Assembly (NCBI GenBank): GCA_009777925.1
Contig: WRKX01000002.1
Location: 1 to 61,070 of the forward strand
Length of the DNA stretch: 61,070 bases
Reading direction: 5' to 3'
From: Betaproteobacteria bacterium
GTDB lineage: Bacteria > Pseudomonadota > Gammaproteobacteria > Burkholderiales > Rhodocyclaceae
Part shown: positions 52,158-61,070 of the stretch, piece by piece
Layout: each line of letters begins with the position of its first letter
Numbering within the stretch: the stretch's first letter is position 1
The notes under the pieces: generated by a model
The model's input: only the letters and a program-made list of their open reading frames with translations
Database searches by the model: none
Told to the model about the DNA's origin: nothing
Position numbers and translations under genes: made by a program

Positions 52158-53054
52158 ATGTTCCAGACGGCCGCTTCTGAACTTGTCACTCTGCGCGATT
52201 GTCTGCGTTTTGCGGTCAGTCGCTTCAATGAAGCCGGACTCCATTTTGGGCATGGCACGGACAACGCCTGGGACGAAGCCGTCTATCTTTCCCTGTTCGC
52301 GTTGCATCTGCCGCTTGATCGGCTGGAGCCTTTTCTGGACGCGCGTCTTCTGCCCGCCGAGCGCAAGGTTCTGCTGCATTTTTATCGCCGTCGCGTCGAG
52401 GAACGCTTGCCTGCCGCGTATCTGACCCGGCAGGCGTGGCTTGCCGGGTGCTGTTTCCGGGTGGACGAGCGGGTTATTGTGCCGCGCTCCTTTATTGCGG
52501 AGTTGCTTGTAGATCGTTTAGCGCCCTGGCTTACCGAAGCGGAATCCGTAGGGCGGGCGCTGGATTTGTGTACTGGTTCCGGCTGCCTTGCGATTCTGGC
52601 AGCGCTGGCTTTTCCTCTGGCAGGGATAGACGCAATAGACATTTCTCCCGACGCGCTGGCGCTTGCCCGCGCCAATGTGGCGGACTATAGCCTGGAAGAG
52701 CGGATTCGCCTGCTCGAATCGGACGCCTTTGCCGCGCTTTCCGAAAAGGATCAATACGACCTTATTATCTCCAATCCGCCTTATGTTGATGCCGAGGCGG
52801 CGGCTAATTTGCCGCCGGAATATCAGAAAGAGCCTGCCATTGCGCTGGGCTCCGGCGAGGACGGGCTGGATTTTACCCGCCGTATTTTGGCAAAAGCGCG
52901 TGAACATTTGCGTCCGGGCGGCTTGCTCGTGGTGGAAATAGGGCATCAACGAGCGCGGCTGGAAGCGGCTTTTCCGCATCTACCTTTTACCTGGCTGGAG
53001 ACTGCGACGGGCGACGGGCATGTGTTCCTGCTCTCAAGGGAGGAATTGCCCTGA
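52158..53054 (+). CDS. prmB: Ribosomal protein L3 glutamine methyltransferase
   Basis: [41 protein letters not shown]...[27 protein letters not shown]. Confidence 0.93.
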   Translation: MFQTAASELVTLRDCLRFAVSRFNEAGLHFGHGTDNAWDEAVYLSLFALHLPLDRLEPFLDARLLPAERKVLLHFYRRRVEERLPAAYLTRQAWLAGCCFRVDERVIVPRSFIAELLVDRLAPWLTEAESVGRALDLCTGSGCLAILAALAFPLAGIDAIDISPDALALARANVADYSLEERIRLLESDAFAALSEKDQYDLIISNPPYVDAEAAANLPPEYQKEPAIALGSGEDGLDFTRRILAKAREHLRPGGLLVVEIGHQRARLEAAFPHLPFTWLETATGDGHVFLLSREELP

Positions 53055-53854
53055 TGCGCGCGCGGTCGCCCCGGAAGAGAGACAGCGCGGCTTGCACAGC
53101 GTTTGTGGCGGCGGCGGAAGACGAAGCGGCGCTGATTCGCGTCTCGCGCCTCCTTGCCATGCGGGGGCTGTGCTCGCGGCGTGAGGCGGATCGCTATATC
53201 GAGCGGGGCTGGGTCTTTGTGGATGGGCAGCGAATTACCGAGCTTGGCAGCCGCGCAAGCGTTTCTGCCAAAGTCGCGCTTGCGCCGGAAGCCATGCGGC
53301 AGGAGGCAGGACTCGTTACCCTGCTGATAAACAAGCCGGTCGGCTATGTTTCCGGCCAGCCGGAAGCGGGCTACCGGGCGGCAGTCAGTCTGGTCAATGC
53401 CGATACGCTGTGGCGCAGCGCCGCCGATCCGTCGTTTACGCCCACGCATCTGCGCGGTCTTGCTCCTGCAGGGCGGCTTGATATTGATTCCACCGGGCTC
53501 CTGGTGTTGACGCAGGATGGGCGCGTTGCCAGAAAGCTGATCGGCGAGGATTCAGTTGTGGAAAAGGAATATCTCGTGCGGGTAGAGGGCGCGTTGCGTC
53601 CCGGCGGTCTGGAATTGCTGCGACACGGCCTCCTGCTGGATGGCAAGGCGTTGAAGCCCGCGCGGGTGGAATGGCTGAATGATGACCAGTTGCGGTTCAT
53701 CCTTAGCGAAGGGAAAAAGCGGCAGATTCGCCGGATGTGCGAGCAGGTTGGCCTCATTGTGACTGCCTTGAAACGGGTGCGAATCGGCGCGGTTCGCCTG
53801 GGTAATTTGCCCCCTGGCCGCTGGCGTTATCTGCGCGGCAACGAGCATTTTTAA
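53054..53854 (+). CDS. S4-domain pseudouridine synthase (RsuA/RluF-like)
   Basis: S4 [72 protein letters not shown]. Confidence 0.92.
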   Translation: MRARSPRKRDSAACTAFVAAAEDEAALIRVSRLLAMRGLCSRREADRYIERGWVFVDGQRITELGSRASVSAKVALAPEAMRQEAGLVTLLINKPVGYVSGQPEAGYRAAVSLVNADTLWRSAADPSFTPTHLRGLAPAGRLDIDSTGLLVLTQDGRVARKLIGEDSVVEKEYLVRVEGALRPGGLELLRHGLLLDGKALKPARVEWLNDDQLRFILSEGKKRQIRRMCEQVGLIVTALKRVRIGAVRLGNLPPGRWRYLRGNEHF

Positions 53855-53877
53855 GGCGCTCAGGGCGGACATTTGCG

Positions 53878-54705
53878 ATGATCTCCATTACCGTGGCGCA
53901 ACTTGAAATCTGGATCGCCAGCGTGATTTATCCGTTGGCTCGTATTCTGGCGGTGGCGGCAAGCGCGCCCTTTTTGAGCAACACCGCCCTGCCCCGGCGG
54001 ATTCGTTTGATGTTGGGGTTGGCGCTTGCCCTGGCGATTGTGCCTATTCTGCCGCCCATGCCGAATGTGCCGCCAAATTCCGGCATGGGTCTCTGGATTC
54101 TCGCGCAGCAGATTTTAATCGGGGTGGGCATGGGCCTTTCGATGCGTATTGTGTTTACTGCGGTCGACATGGGGTCGGCAGTGGTAGCTTTTCAGATGGG
54201 GCTTGGCTTTGCCAATTTCTACGACCCGCAAAACACTTCGCAAACCTCGGTGGTTTCCAACTTTATGACCCTGATTGCCACCCTGCTATTTATCTCCATG
54301 AACGGACATTTGATTTATTTTGCTGTGATCGCGCAGAGTTTTACCGCTATTCCCATCAGCATAACTCCTCTGCAAGCGTCGAGCTGGGAATTTCTTGCGC
54401 TTTTGGGCAGCCGGATATTTTCTACCGGCGTGTTGCTCGCTCTGCCCATCGTGGTCATGATGATGTGTTGCAACCTGTCGTTGGGCGTGTTGAATCGCGT
54501 CGCGCCGCAATTGCATCTTTTTGCGATAGGATTCCCGGTTACTTTGATGCTGGGCTTTGTCAGTCTGGCGTTGATGATGAGTTATCTTGTCGTGCCGCTG
54601 GAGCGTATTTTCAATGAAGGCTTGTCGGCCATGCTTGCCTTTGCCCTGCCGCCGATGCCGCAAGCGCCGCAACCTCTACTTCCAGGAATCCCGGAACTCC
54701 CATGA
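53878..54705 (+). CDS. fliR: Flagellar biosynthetic protein FliR
   Basis: Multi-TM protein; [69 protein letters not shown]: FliR. Confidence 0.94.
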   Translation: MISITVAQLEIWIASVIYPLARILAVAASAPFLSNTALPRRIRLMLGLALALAIVPILPPMPNVPPNSGMGLWILAQQILIGVGMGLSMRIVFTAVDMGSAVVAFQMGLGFANFYDPQNTSQTSVVSNFMTLIATLLFISMNGHLIYFAVIAQSFTAIPISITPLQASSWEFLALLGSRIFSTGVLLALPIVVMMMCCNLSLGVLNRVAPQLHLFAIGFPVTLMLGFVSLALMMSYLVVPLERIFNEGLSAMLAFALPPMPQAPQPLLPGIPELP

Positions 54706-57098
54706 ATGAACTGACGCCAGACCTGTTTACCAAATTACCGCCTCCGCCTGTCCCTGCTGGCGGCGGCGCTGCGGAGCAAGATGACGAAAGCGTATTGCTG
54801 CATGAATCAGCCGCCCGCGATTATCTGGAATACGCGGTGGCGGTGGTCAAGGGACGCGCCCTGCCGGATGTGAAGGATGGCATGAAGCCGGTGCAACGGC
54901 GGGTGCTTTACGCCATGCGGGAATTGGGGCTTTCGGCGGCGGCAAGGCCGGTGAAATCGGCGCGGGTGGTGGGTGACGTGATCGGCAAATTCCATCCGCA
55001 TGGCGATACTTCCGCCTACGACGCGATGGTGCGGATAGCGCAGCCTTTCATCCTGCGTTATCCATTGGTTGACGGGCAGGGCAATTTCGGTTCCCGTGAC
55101 GGCGACAACGCGGCGGCCATGCGTTATACCGAAGCGCGATTGACGCCAATTGCGGAACTTCTCCTTGCTGAGCTTAACGAAGGCACGGTGGATTTTCAGG
55201 CGAATTATGATGGTTCGTTCCAGGAGCCTGCTTTTCTGCCGGCGCGTCTGCCTTTTTCTCTCCTGAATGGCGCTTCCGGCATTGCGGTGGGAATGGCGAC
55301 TGAAATGCCGCCGCACAACCTTGTCGAAACGGCTGCTGCCGCCATTCATCTGCTGCAACATCCGGGGGCGACGACGGCAGAATTGCTTGCCTATATGCCC
55401 GGCCCCGATTATCCGGGCGGCGGGCAGATCATTTCTTCTGCTACGGATATTGCCGCTGCCTATGCTTCAGGGCGAGGCAGTCTCAGGGTGCGGGCGCGTT
55501 ATGCCATCGAAGAAATGGCGCGGGGTGCGTGGCAGATTGTGTTTACCGAGTTGCCGCCCGGCGTTTCCGTCGCCAGGGTGCTTGCCGAAGTTGGCGCGAT
55601 TCTGAATCCCCAGCCCAGGGCGGGGAAAAAAAGCGTGGAAGCGGCGGCAGCGCAACTTAAAAGCCTGTTTGTCGCGCAGCTTGACAAGGCGCGTGACGAA
55701 TCCGGTAAGGATGACGCTGTGCGCCTGGTTTTTGAGCCGGTCAGTTCCCGTCAGGATCGGGAAGAATTTATTGCCCTGCTGCTGACCCACACCAGTCTGG
55801 AGACTTCCGCCCCTATCAATCTCGTCGCTGTTGGGCTGGATGGCCGTCCCTGCCGGAAAAGTCTGGCCGAATTGCTGGGTGAGTGGTGCCGTTTTCGCGT
55901 GGCGACGGTTGCGCGGCGTTCGCGCTTCCGGCTGGCCAGAACCGGCGAGCGTATCCATATTCTGGAAGGGCGTCGTGTCGTTTTCCTGAACGTCGAGGAA
56001 GTCATCCGCCTTATCCGCGAATCCGATGACCCGAAGGCTGCCCTGATTGCCCGTTTTGCCTTGTCGGAGGCGCAGGCGGACGATATTCTGGAGATACGCT
56101 TAAGGCAGCTTGCCCGCCTTGAGGGTATTAAAATTGAGCAGGAATTATCAAGGTTACGAAGCGAGGCGGCCGCGCTGGAAAAATTGCTGGCCAGCGAAGA
56201 AAATCTGAAACGACAGGTGATTGCGGAAATCCGCGAAGACGCCAAAAAGCACGGCGATTTGCGCCGCACCCTGATAGAACCGGCCGCAACAACCTCCCGT
56301 CAGGACATAAGCGCGGTAGCCGACGAGGCGGTGACGGTTGTCGTTTCCAAAAAAGGCTGGGCGCGGGCGCGGCAGGGGCATGGTCTTGATCTCTCCGCTC
56401 TTGCCTTCAAGGAAGGCGACGCGTTCGGTTCCGCGCATGAATGCCGCTCGGTGGATTCGCTGGCGATTCTTGGCGAAAACGGACGCGCCTATACGGTAGC
56501 GGTGGCGCAACTGCCGGACGGGCGCGGCATGGGCGCGCCGCTCGCTTCCTTTGTGGACATGGCCGGCAGCCGCGTCGCGCATGTGCTTGCGGGCAAACCG
56601 GATGATTTGTACCTGATTTCCAAAAGCTCAGGGTATGGATTCATTGCGGCCCTGGCCGATCTTTTCTCGCGCCAACGCGCTGGCAAAGCCTTTTTGACGC
56701 TGGAAGAGGAGGCGGCCATTTTGCCGCCCCAAATCATTCCCGCAGCAATGCCGCTTTACCTTGCCGCTCTCGCCAGCGATGGACGGCTGCTTATTTTTCC
56801 GCTTGAGCAGATGAAGCGGCTTGCCGGTGGCAAGGGGATACAGATCATGGCAATGCGCGGCGAGGAAAAGCTCGCGCAAACGCTGGTTTCTCCTGTCCCG
56901 ACCGTCAGGATTTGCGGCGTATTCCGAGGCAGGGAAAAAGAGGCGCGTTCCGAAGAGCGGCATCAAGGACAACGCGCTCGGCGGGGCGCAAGTATTGGCC
57001 TCATCAAGGCCGCCCGTTTACACGCGCTGGAGTCGCCGGGCAATGCTGGCATAAAGCCGCCGGAAGCGGAGGCGGAATCAACGGATTTGTTCCAATGA
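54702..57098 (+). CDS. parC: DNA topoisomerase IV subunit A
   Basis: [37 protein letters not shown]...[64 protein letters not shown]. Confidence 0.97.
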   Translation: MNELTPDLFTKLPPPPVPAGGGAAEQDDESVLLHESAARDYLEYAVAVVKGRALPDVKDGMKPVQRRVLYAMRELGLSAAARPVKSARVVGDVIGKFHPHGDTSAYDAMVRIAQPFILRYPLVDGQGNFGSRDGDNAAAMRYTEARLTPIAELLLAELNEGTVDFQANYDGSFQEPAFLPARLPFSLLNGASGIAVGMATEMPPHNLVETAAAAIHLLQHPGATTAELLAYMPGPDYPGGGQIISSATDIAAAYASGRGSLRVRARYAIEEMARGAWQIVFTELPPGVSVARVLAEVGAILNPQPRAGKKSVEAAAAQLKSLFVAQLDKARDESGKDDAVRLVFEPVSSRQDREEFIALLLTHTSLETSAPINLVAVGLDGRPCRKSLAELLGEWCRFRVATVARRSRFRLARTGERIHILEGRRVVFLNVEEVIRLIRESDDPKAALIARFALSEAQADDILEIRLRQLARLEGIKIEQELSRLRSEAAALEKLLASEENLKRQVIAEIREDAKKHGDLRRTLIEPAATTSRQDISAVADEAVTVVVSKKGWARARQGHGLDLSALAFKEGDAFGSAHECRSVDSLAILGENGRAYTVAVAQLPDGRGMGAPLASFVDMAGSRVAHVLAGKPDDLYLISKSSGYGFIAALADLFSRQRAGKAFLTLEEEAAILPPQIIPAAMPLYLAALASDGRLLIFPLEQMKRLAGGKGIQIMAMRGEEKLAQTLVSPVPTVRICGVFRGREKEARSEERHQGQRARRGASIGLIKAARLHALESPGNAGIKPPEAEAESTDLFQ

Positions 57099-58066
57099 AA
57101 TGTTTTGTGACCGGCGCGAACGGCTTTATCGGCCGCCATCTTGTTTCCGGCCTGCTTGCCGCCGGATACGCAGTGAGGGCGGCTACCTCTTCCGGGCAAA
57201 TAGAGGCGCTTGGCGAAGACTTGCCAATAGGCGCAAAAACACCGGAAATTGTCCGGGTAGCTCAAGGCGCGCTTGAACCGGCGGTGTGGCAGGCCGTTTG
57301 CCGGGATGTGGAGATTGTGTTTCATCTTGCCGGTCGCGCCCAGCGCGGCAAGGATGCTCTGCCAGGCGCACGGCAGGAATACTTCCGGGATAATCTGCAA
57401 TTGACCCGCGTTCTGGCAGAAGCGGCGCTGGCGGCACGGGTTAAACGTTTCGTCTTTGCCAGTTCCGTAACGGTCTATGGCGCGTCTTCCGCTGGCGGGC
57501 AAGCGTTCCGGGAAGATTCCCCGCCTTTGCCGGAGGACGCTTACGCGCAATCCAAACTGGCGACGGAAGAATTTTTATTGGCTAAGGGTGGAGACCTGGC
57601 GCCGGTTATTGTGCGCCTGCCGCTTGTTTATGGCGCTGGCGTCAAGGGCAATATGGCCGCGCTCGCGCGGCTGGCGCAAAGCGGCCTGCCGCTGCCGCTG
57701 GCGGGCATCAACAATCGCAGAAGTTTCGTTAATATTCCCAATTGCGTAGACTTCCTGCTTGCTGCCGCCTGCCATCCTGAATCCGGTGGGCGCGTTCTGC
57801 TAGTCTCCGACCGGGAGGATGTGGCGACGCCGGATTTGCTGCGTATGCTTGCCCATGCGGCGGGAAAACGGGCACGGCTTTTTGCCGTGCCGCCGCCGCT
57901 CCTGCAAATGGCTTGTACCCTGTTGGGACAAAAAGCGCGTTTTGCGAAAATAAGCGGCAATTTCCAGATTGATCCCGCCGCCTCCTGCGCGCTTCTCGGC
58001 TGGCAACCCAGGGTCAGTTTGGCGGAAGGCATTGCCGGAATGTGCGCGAAACTCAGGGATTCTTGA
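57095..58066 (+). CDS. NAD-dependent epimerase/dehydratase (UDP-sugar epimerase-like)
   Basis: [27 protein letters not shown]...[11 protein letters not shown]...[11 protein letters not shown]...[12 protein letters not shown]: extended SDR. Confidence 0.92.
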   Translation: MKCFVTGANGFIGRHLVSGLLAAGYAVRAATSSGQIEALGEDLPIGAKTPEIVRVAQGALEPAVWQAVCRDVEIVFHLAGRAQRGKDALPGARQEYFRDNLQLTRVLAEAALAARVKRFVFASSVTVYGASSAGGQAFREDSPPLPEDAYAQSKLATEEFLLAKGGDLAPVIVRLPLVYGAGVKGNMAALARLAQSGLPLPLAGINNRRSFVNIPNCVDFLLAAACHPESGGRVLLVSDREDVATPDLLRMLAHAAGKRARLFAVPPPLLQMACTLLGQKARFAKISGNFQIDPAASCALLGWQPRVSLAEGIAGMCAKLRDS

Positions 58067-58071
58067 ACCGT

Positions 58072-58626
58072 ATGCAACGCTTTTGCGACCTCTTTTTTTC
58101 CGCGTTTGGCTTGCTCCTGCTCTGGCCGCTGCTCCTTGTTCTGTGGGGCGTGGGTTTTTTTATGCTTGGCTCGCCCCTGTTTCGCCAGAAGCGAGTCGGC
58201 AGGCGGCAACAAGCCTTTGTGCTTGTCAAATTCCGCACGATGGAAGTGGGCACAGCTTCGGTCGCCTCACATCTGGTCGATGGCGCGGCCATTCCGCGCT
58301 GGGGGCGTTTTCTGCGGCGGACGAAACTCGATGAGTTGCCCCAGTTGTGGAATGTGCTGCGGGGCGAAATGAGTCTGGTGGGGCCGCGTCCCTGCCTTTT
58401 CAATCAGGAGGAACTCATCCGGGAACGCGACAAGCGGGGGGTGTTTGCGGCGCGTCCGGGAATTACCGGCCTCGCGCAGGTCGCGGGGATTGACATGTCT
58501 ACTCCGGCGCTGCTGGCGGAAACGGACGCGGCGATGCTGGTCAATTTCCGCCTGGCGGATTATTTTCGCTACATTTTGTTGACGGTTGCGGGGCGAGGTC
58601 AGGGCGACCGCGCGCCATCACGGTAA
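58072..58626 (+). CDS. Bacterial sugar transferase (PF02397-type, undecaprenyl-phosphate sugar phosphotransferase)
   Basis: SPLFRQKRVGRRQQAFVLVKFRTM...RRTKLDELPQLWNVLRGEMSLVGPRP...ARPGITGLAQV. Confidence 0.94.
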   Translation: MQRFCDLFFSAFGLLLLWPLLLVLWGVGFFMLGSPLFRQKRVGRRQQAFVLVKFRTMEVGTASVASHLVDGAAIPRWGRFLRRTKLDELPQLWNVLRGEMSLVGPRPCLFNQEELIRERDKRGVFAARPGITGLAQVAGIDMSTPALLAETDAAMLVNFRLADYFRYILLTVAGRGQGDRAPSR

Positions 58627-58636
58627 ACTGGACGCT

Positions 58637-60598
58637 ATGCTTTCCCGCCGTCTTGCTCACTTTCTGCTCGCCCTGCCCCGTCCGGGGAAACGCCTGCTGG
58701 CGTTGCTGGCGGATATTGGCTGTTGCGCGTTGGCGGTGTGGCTGGCCTTTTATCTGCGTCTGGAAGTCTGGCTGTCTCTCACTGGGAGGGAGAGCGGAGA
58801 AGGATTTAGCCCGCTTACCGCTTTTGGGGTTTCCTGCCTGCTTGCGCTGCCGATTTTTATTCGCGCTGGTTTTTATCGCGCGATTTTTCGTTATACCGGC
58901 GCAATCGCGGTGCGGACGATTGCCCTGGCGCTGCTGCTTTATGGCGTATTGTATGCTTTAGTAATAACGGTTGCTACTCTGCCGGGCGTGCCGCGCTCTA
59001 TTGGCATTATTCAGCCCATGCTTTTATTCGGGCTGGTGGCAACTTCCCGTCTTATGGCGCGTTTCTGGTTGGGTGGCCTGTATTTCCGCCAGATTGCGCG
59101 GCAATACCTGCCTCGCGCCCTGATTTATGGCGCGGGCGATACCGGCAAGCAACTGGCTAACGTATTGGCGCATAGCCATGAATTGCTGGTGGTGGGCTTT
59201 CTGGATGACGACAGGGCGTTGCATGGCTACACAGTCAATCATTTGCCGATATACGACCCGGCAAGGCTTGGCAATCTGGTGGCGGAGAAAAACATCGGCA
59301 GTGTGCTGCTGGCCTTGCCTTTCACCAACCGTAAACGGCGCAATGAAATTCTGGCGGAGCTGGCGAAATCCCAGGTGGCGGTGCGTTCCATGCCGCGCTT
59401 GTCCGATCTGGCGCAGGGTAAGGTTACTCTTGCCGATCTGCATGAACTGGACATTGACGATCTTCTGGGGCGCGAGCCGGTTATGCCCGATTCCTGCCTT
59501 CTGGCGCGTGACATTACCGGCAGGACAGTGCTGGTAACGGGCGCTGGCGGCTCTATCGGCAGCGAATTGTGCCGACAGATTCTGGCGCAGAGGCCAGTTG
59601 CGCTGCTTCTCGTCGAGCAGAGCGAGTTTGCGCTTTACAGCATCCAGCATGAGTTGCGGGGACAGGCAGAAGCGGAGGCAGGGCATGTCATTGTGCCGTT
59701 GCTGGCTTCAGTGTGCGATGCGGCGCGTATGGCGGAAATCATGGCGGCTTTTCGCCCGGACACGGTTTATCATGCGGCGGCTTACAAGCATGTGCCGCTG
59801 GTTGAGCATAATCCGGCGGAAGGACTGCGTAACAATGCGTTTGGGACGCTCGTTGCGGCGCGGGCGGCGCGAGAGGCCGGCGTCAAGCGGTTTGTGCTCA
59901 TTTCGACCGACAAGGCGGTGCGTCCCACCAACATCATGGGCGCGAGCAAACGCCTGGCGGAAATGATTTTACAGGCGCTGGCGACAGAAGCGAGGGGTAT
60001 GTGTTTTGTCATGGTGCGCTTCGGTAACGTGTTAGGCTCTTCCGGCTCGGTCGTGCCGCATTTCAGGCAGCAGATTCGCGCGGGCGGGCCGGTTACTTTG
60101 ACTCATCCTGAGATGACCCGTTATTTCATGTCTATTGCCGAGGCCGCGCAATTGGTCATTCAGGCGGGCGCGATGGCGGAAGGCGCGGGCGGTGACGTAT
60201 TTGTACTCGATATGGGCGAGCCGGTGAAGATCATGGATTTGGCGGTGCGTATGGTGGAACTGTCCGGCTTGACTGTGCGGGATGAAGGCAATCCTGATGG
60301 TGACATCGCAATTGAAATTAGCGGCCTCAGGCCGGGGGAAAAGCTCTATGAGGAACTCTTGATCGGCGATGATCCTGTCCATACTTCGCATCGGCGCATC
60401 ATGAAAGCGCGGGAGAACTTTTTGCCCTGGGAGGAACTCGCGCCCAGGCTGGAGAACCTTGCGACGAGTCTGGACGCAGGCGATTTGCCTGCTGTGCAGG
60501 CGTGGCTTACTGAGATTATTTCCGGTTACAGGGCAGCGCCGCTGGCAGATTGGGTTTGGACAAGGCGCAAAACGGAAGGGGAGAAGAATCCCGCCTGA
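58637..60598 (+). CDS. Polysaccharide biosynthesis nucleoside-diphosphate sugar dehydratase (CapD/WbpM-like)
   Basis: N-terminal TMs plus SDR: GRTVLVTGAGGSIGSELCRQILAQRPVALLLVEQSEFALYSI...HAAAYKHVPLVEHNPAEGLRNNAFGT...FVLISTDKAVRPTNIMGASKRLAEM. Confidence 0.96.
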   Translation: MLSRRLAHFLLALPRPGKRLLALLADIGCCALAVWLAFYLRLEVWLSLTGRESGEGFSPLTAFGVSCLLALPIFIRAGFYRAIFRYTGAIAVRTIALALLLYGVLYALVITVATLPGVPRSIGIIQPMLLFGLVATSRLMARFWLGGLYFRQIARQYLPRALIYGAGDTGKQLANVLAHSHELLVVGFLDDDRALHGYTVNHLPIYDPARLGNLVAEKNIGSVLLALPFTNRKRRNEILAELAKSQVAVRSMPRLSDLAQGKVTLADLHELDIDDLLGREPVMPDSCLLARDITGRTVLVTGAGGSIGSELCRQILAQRPVALLLVEQSEFALYSIQHELRGQAEAEAGHVIVPLLASVCDAARMAEIMAAFRPDTVYHAAAYKHVPLVEHNPAEGLRNNAFGTLVAARAAREAGVKRFVLISTDKAVRPTNIMGASKRLAEMILQALATEARGMCFVMVRFGNVLGSSGSVVPHFRQQIRAGGPVTLTHPEMTRYFMSIAEAAQLVIQAGAMAEGAGGDVFVLDMGEPVKIMDLAVRMVELSGLTVRDEGNPDGDIAIEISGLRPGEKLYEELLIGDDPVHTSHRRIMKARENFLPWEELAPRLENLATSLDAGDLPAVQAWLTEIISGYRAAPLADWVWTRRKTEGEKNPA

Positions 60599-60668
60599 TT
60601 CAGGGTGGACAACTTTGCTGTGCCAGAAACAGACGTGAATGGGAATAAGGGCATTTCCGGGCATTCGC

Positions 60669-60691
60669 GGGGGCGCGATTTATCGCGCCCC
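60669..60691. repeat. GC-rich hairpin downstream of the WbpM-like gene
   Basis: GGGGCGCGAT-TT-ATCGCGCCCC: perfect 10-bp arms. Confidence 0.7.
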
Positions 60692-60897
60692 TACAACAAT
60701 CATTGCGTGTTGCGGTTCGCGTTCCGTCCACATCAGTAAAGCATTTTTGATTTAATTCTATACATTTTCTGATATAATATGTTCATTTTTCTGTATAGTA
60801 CTTTTCCTAAATAATCTTACTCTATCAACCTTCAGACATCCTATCCTGCAAGCGAGAAAGAGTAAAAATAATTACGAGAAGCACTATAGAATGTCAT

Positions 60898-61070
60898 ATG
60901 CCTGCTTATTCACAAAATTTAAGGGATCGAGTCCTTGACGCGCTTGAGCGTGAAGAACGTCCCAGTAGGATTGCACAACGTTTTGTGGTCAGCCGTAGTT
61001 GGGTTTACCAGGTACGTGACCAGCTACTCAAGGATGGCAAGCGTACTGTGTTGCAGGTAGGCGGGTATCG
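60898..61070 (+). mobile_element. IS630-family transposase N-terminus, truncated by the window edge
   Basis: MPAYSQNLRDRVLDALEREERPSRIAQRFVVSRSWVYQVRDQLLKDGKRTVLQVGGY: IS630-type helix-turn-helix N-terminus, open to the window end. Confidence 0.85.

Overview
The window looks like a betaproteobacterial-type chromosomal segment, densely coding and mostly housekeeping. It is bounded by a broken IS5-type transposase on the left and the start of an IS630-type transposase on the right.

Gene blocks, left to right:
- fliS-fliT-fliK-flhB' flagellar block
- MazF/PemK-type toxin-antitoxin module with a perfect 15-bp-arm inverted repeat in its promoter
- hfq-hflX-hflK-hflC-DUF2065-hisZ-purA
- periplasmic-binding-protein / GGDEF-EAL unit
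- waaF, ilvE, DOMON-like and NamZ-like genes
- dnaN-gyrB with a near-consensus parS but no dnaA
- SNF2 helicase, ubiB, bamC-dapA, two tandem type IV pilins, xerC-DUF484
- tolA-tolR-tolQ-ybgC, then a QseG-like lipoprotein and a QseE/GlrK-like kinase with degenerate catalytic motifs
- hemerythrin, MCE protein plus lipoprotein, thrH, HD-GYP, lptM-lysA, a chemotaxis receptor
- queC-pilZ-queE-cpoB-pal-tolB
- pilU, prmB, a pseudouridine synthase, fliR-parC, and an epimerase / sugar transferase / WbpM-like set

I see no CRISPR array, no clear phage, no rRNA or tRNA, and no obvious defence island.

Most interesting signals:
- the pseudo-histidine-kinase locus without an adjacent response regulator
- the binding-protein / c-di-GMP enzyme unit
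- the parS site
- the toxin-antitoxin operator
- a shared sigma54-like motif upstream of both pilins
- a composite palindromic repeat present at two loci

All family assignments are recognition-based; no searches were run.
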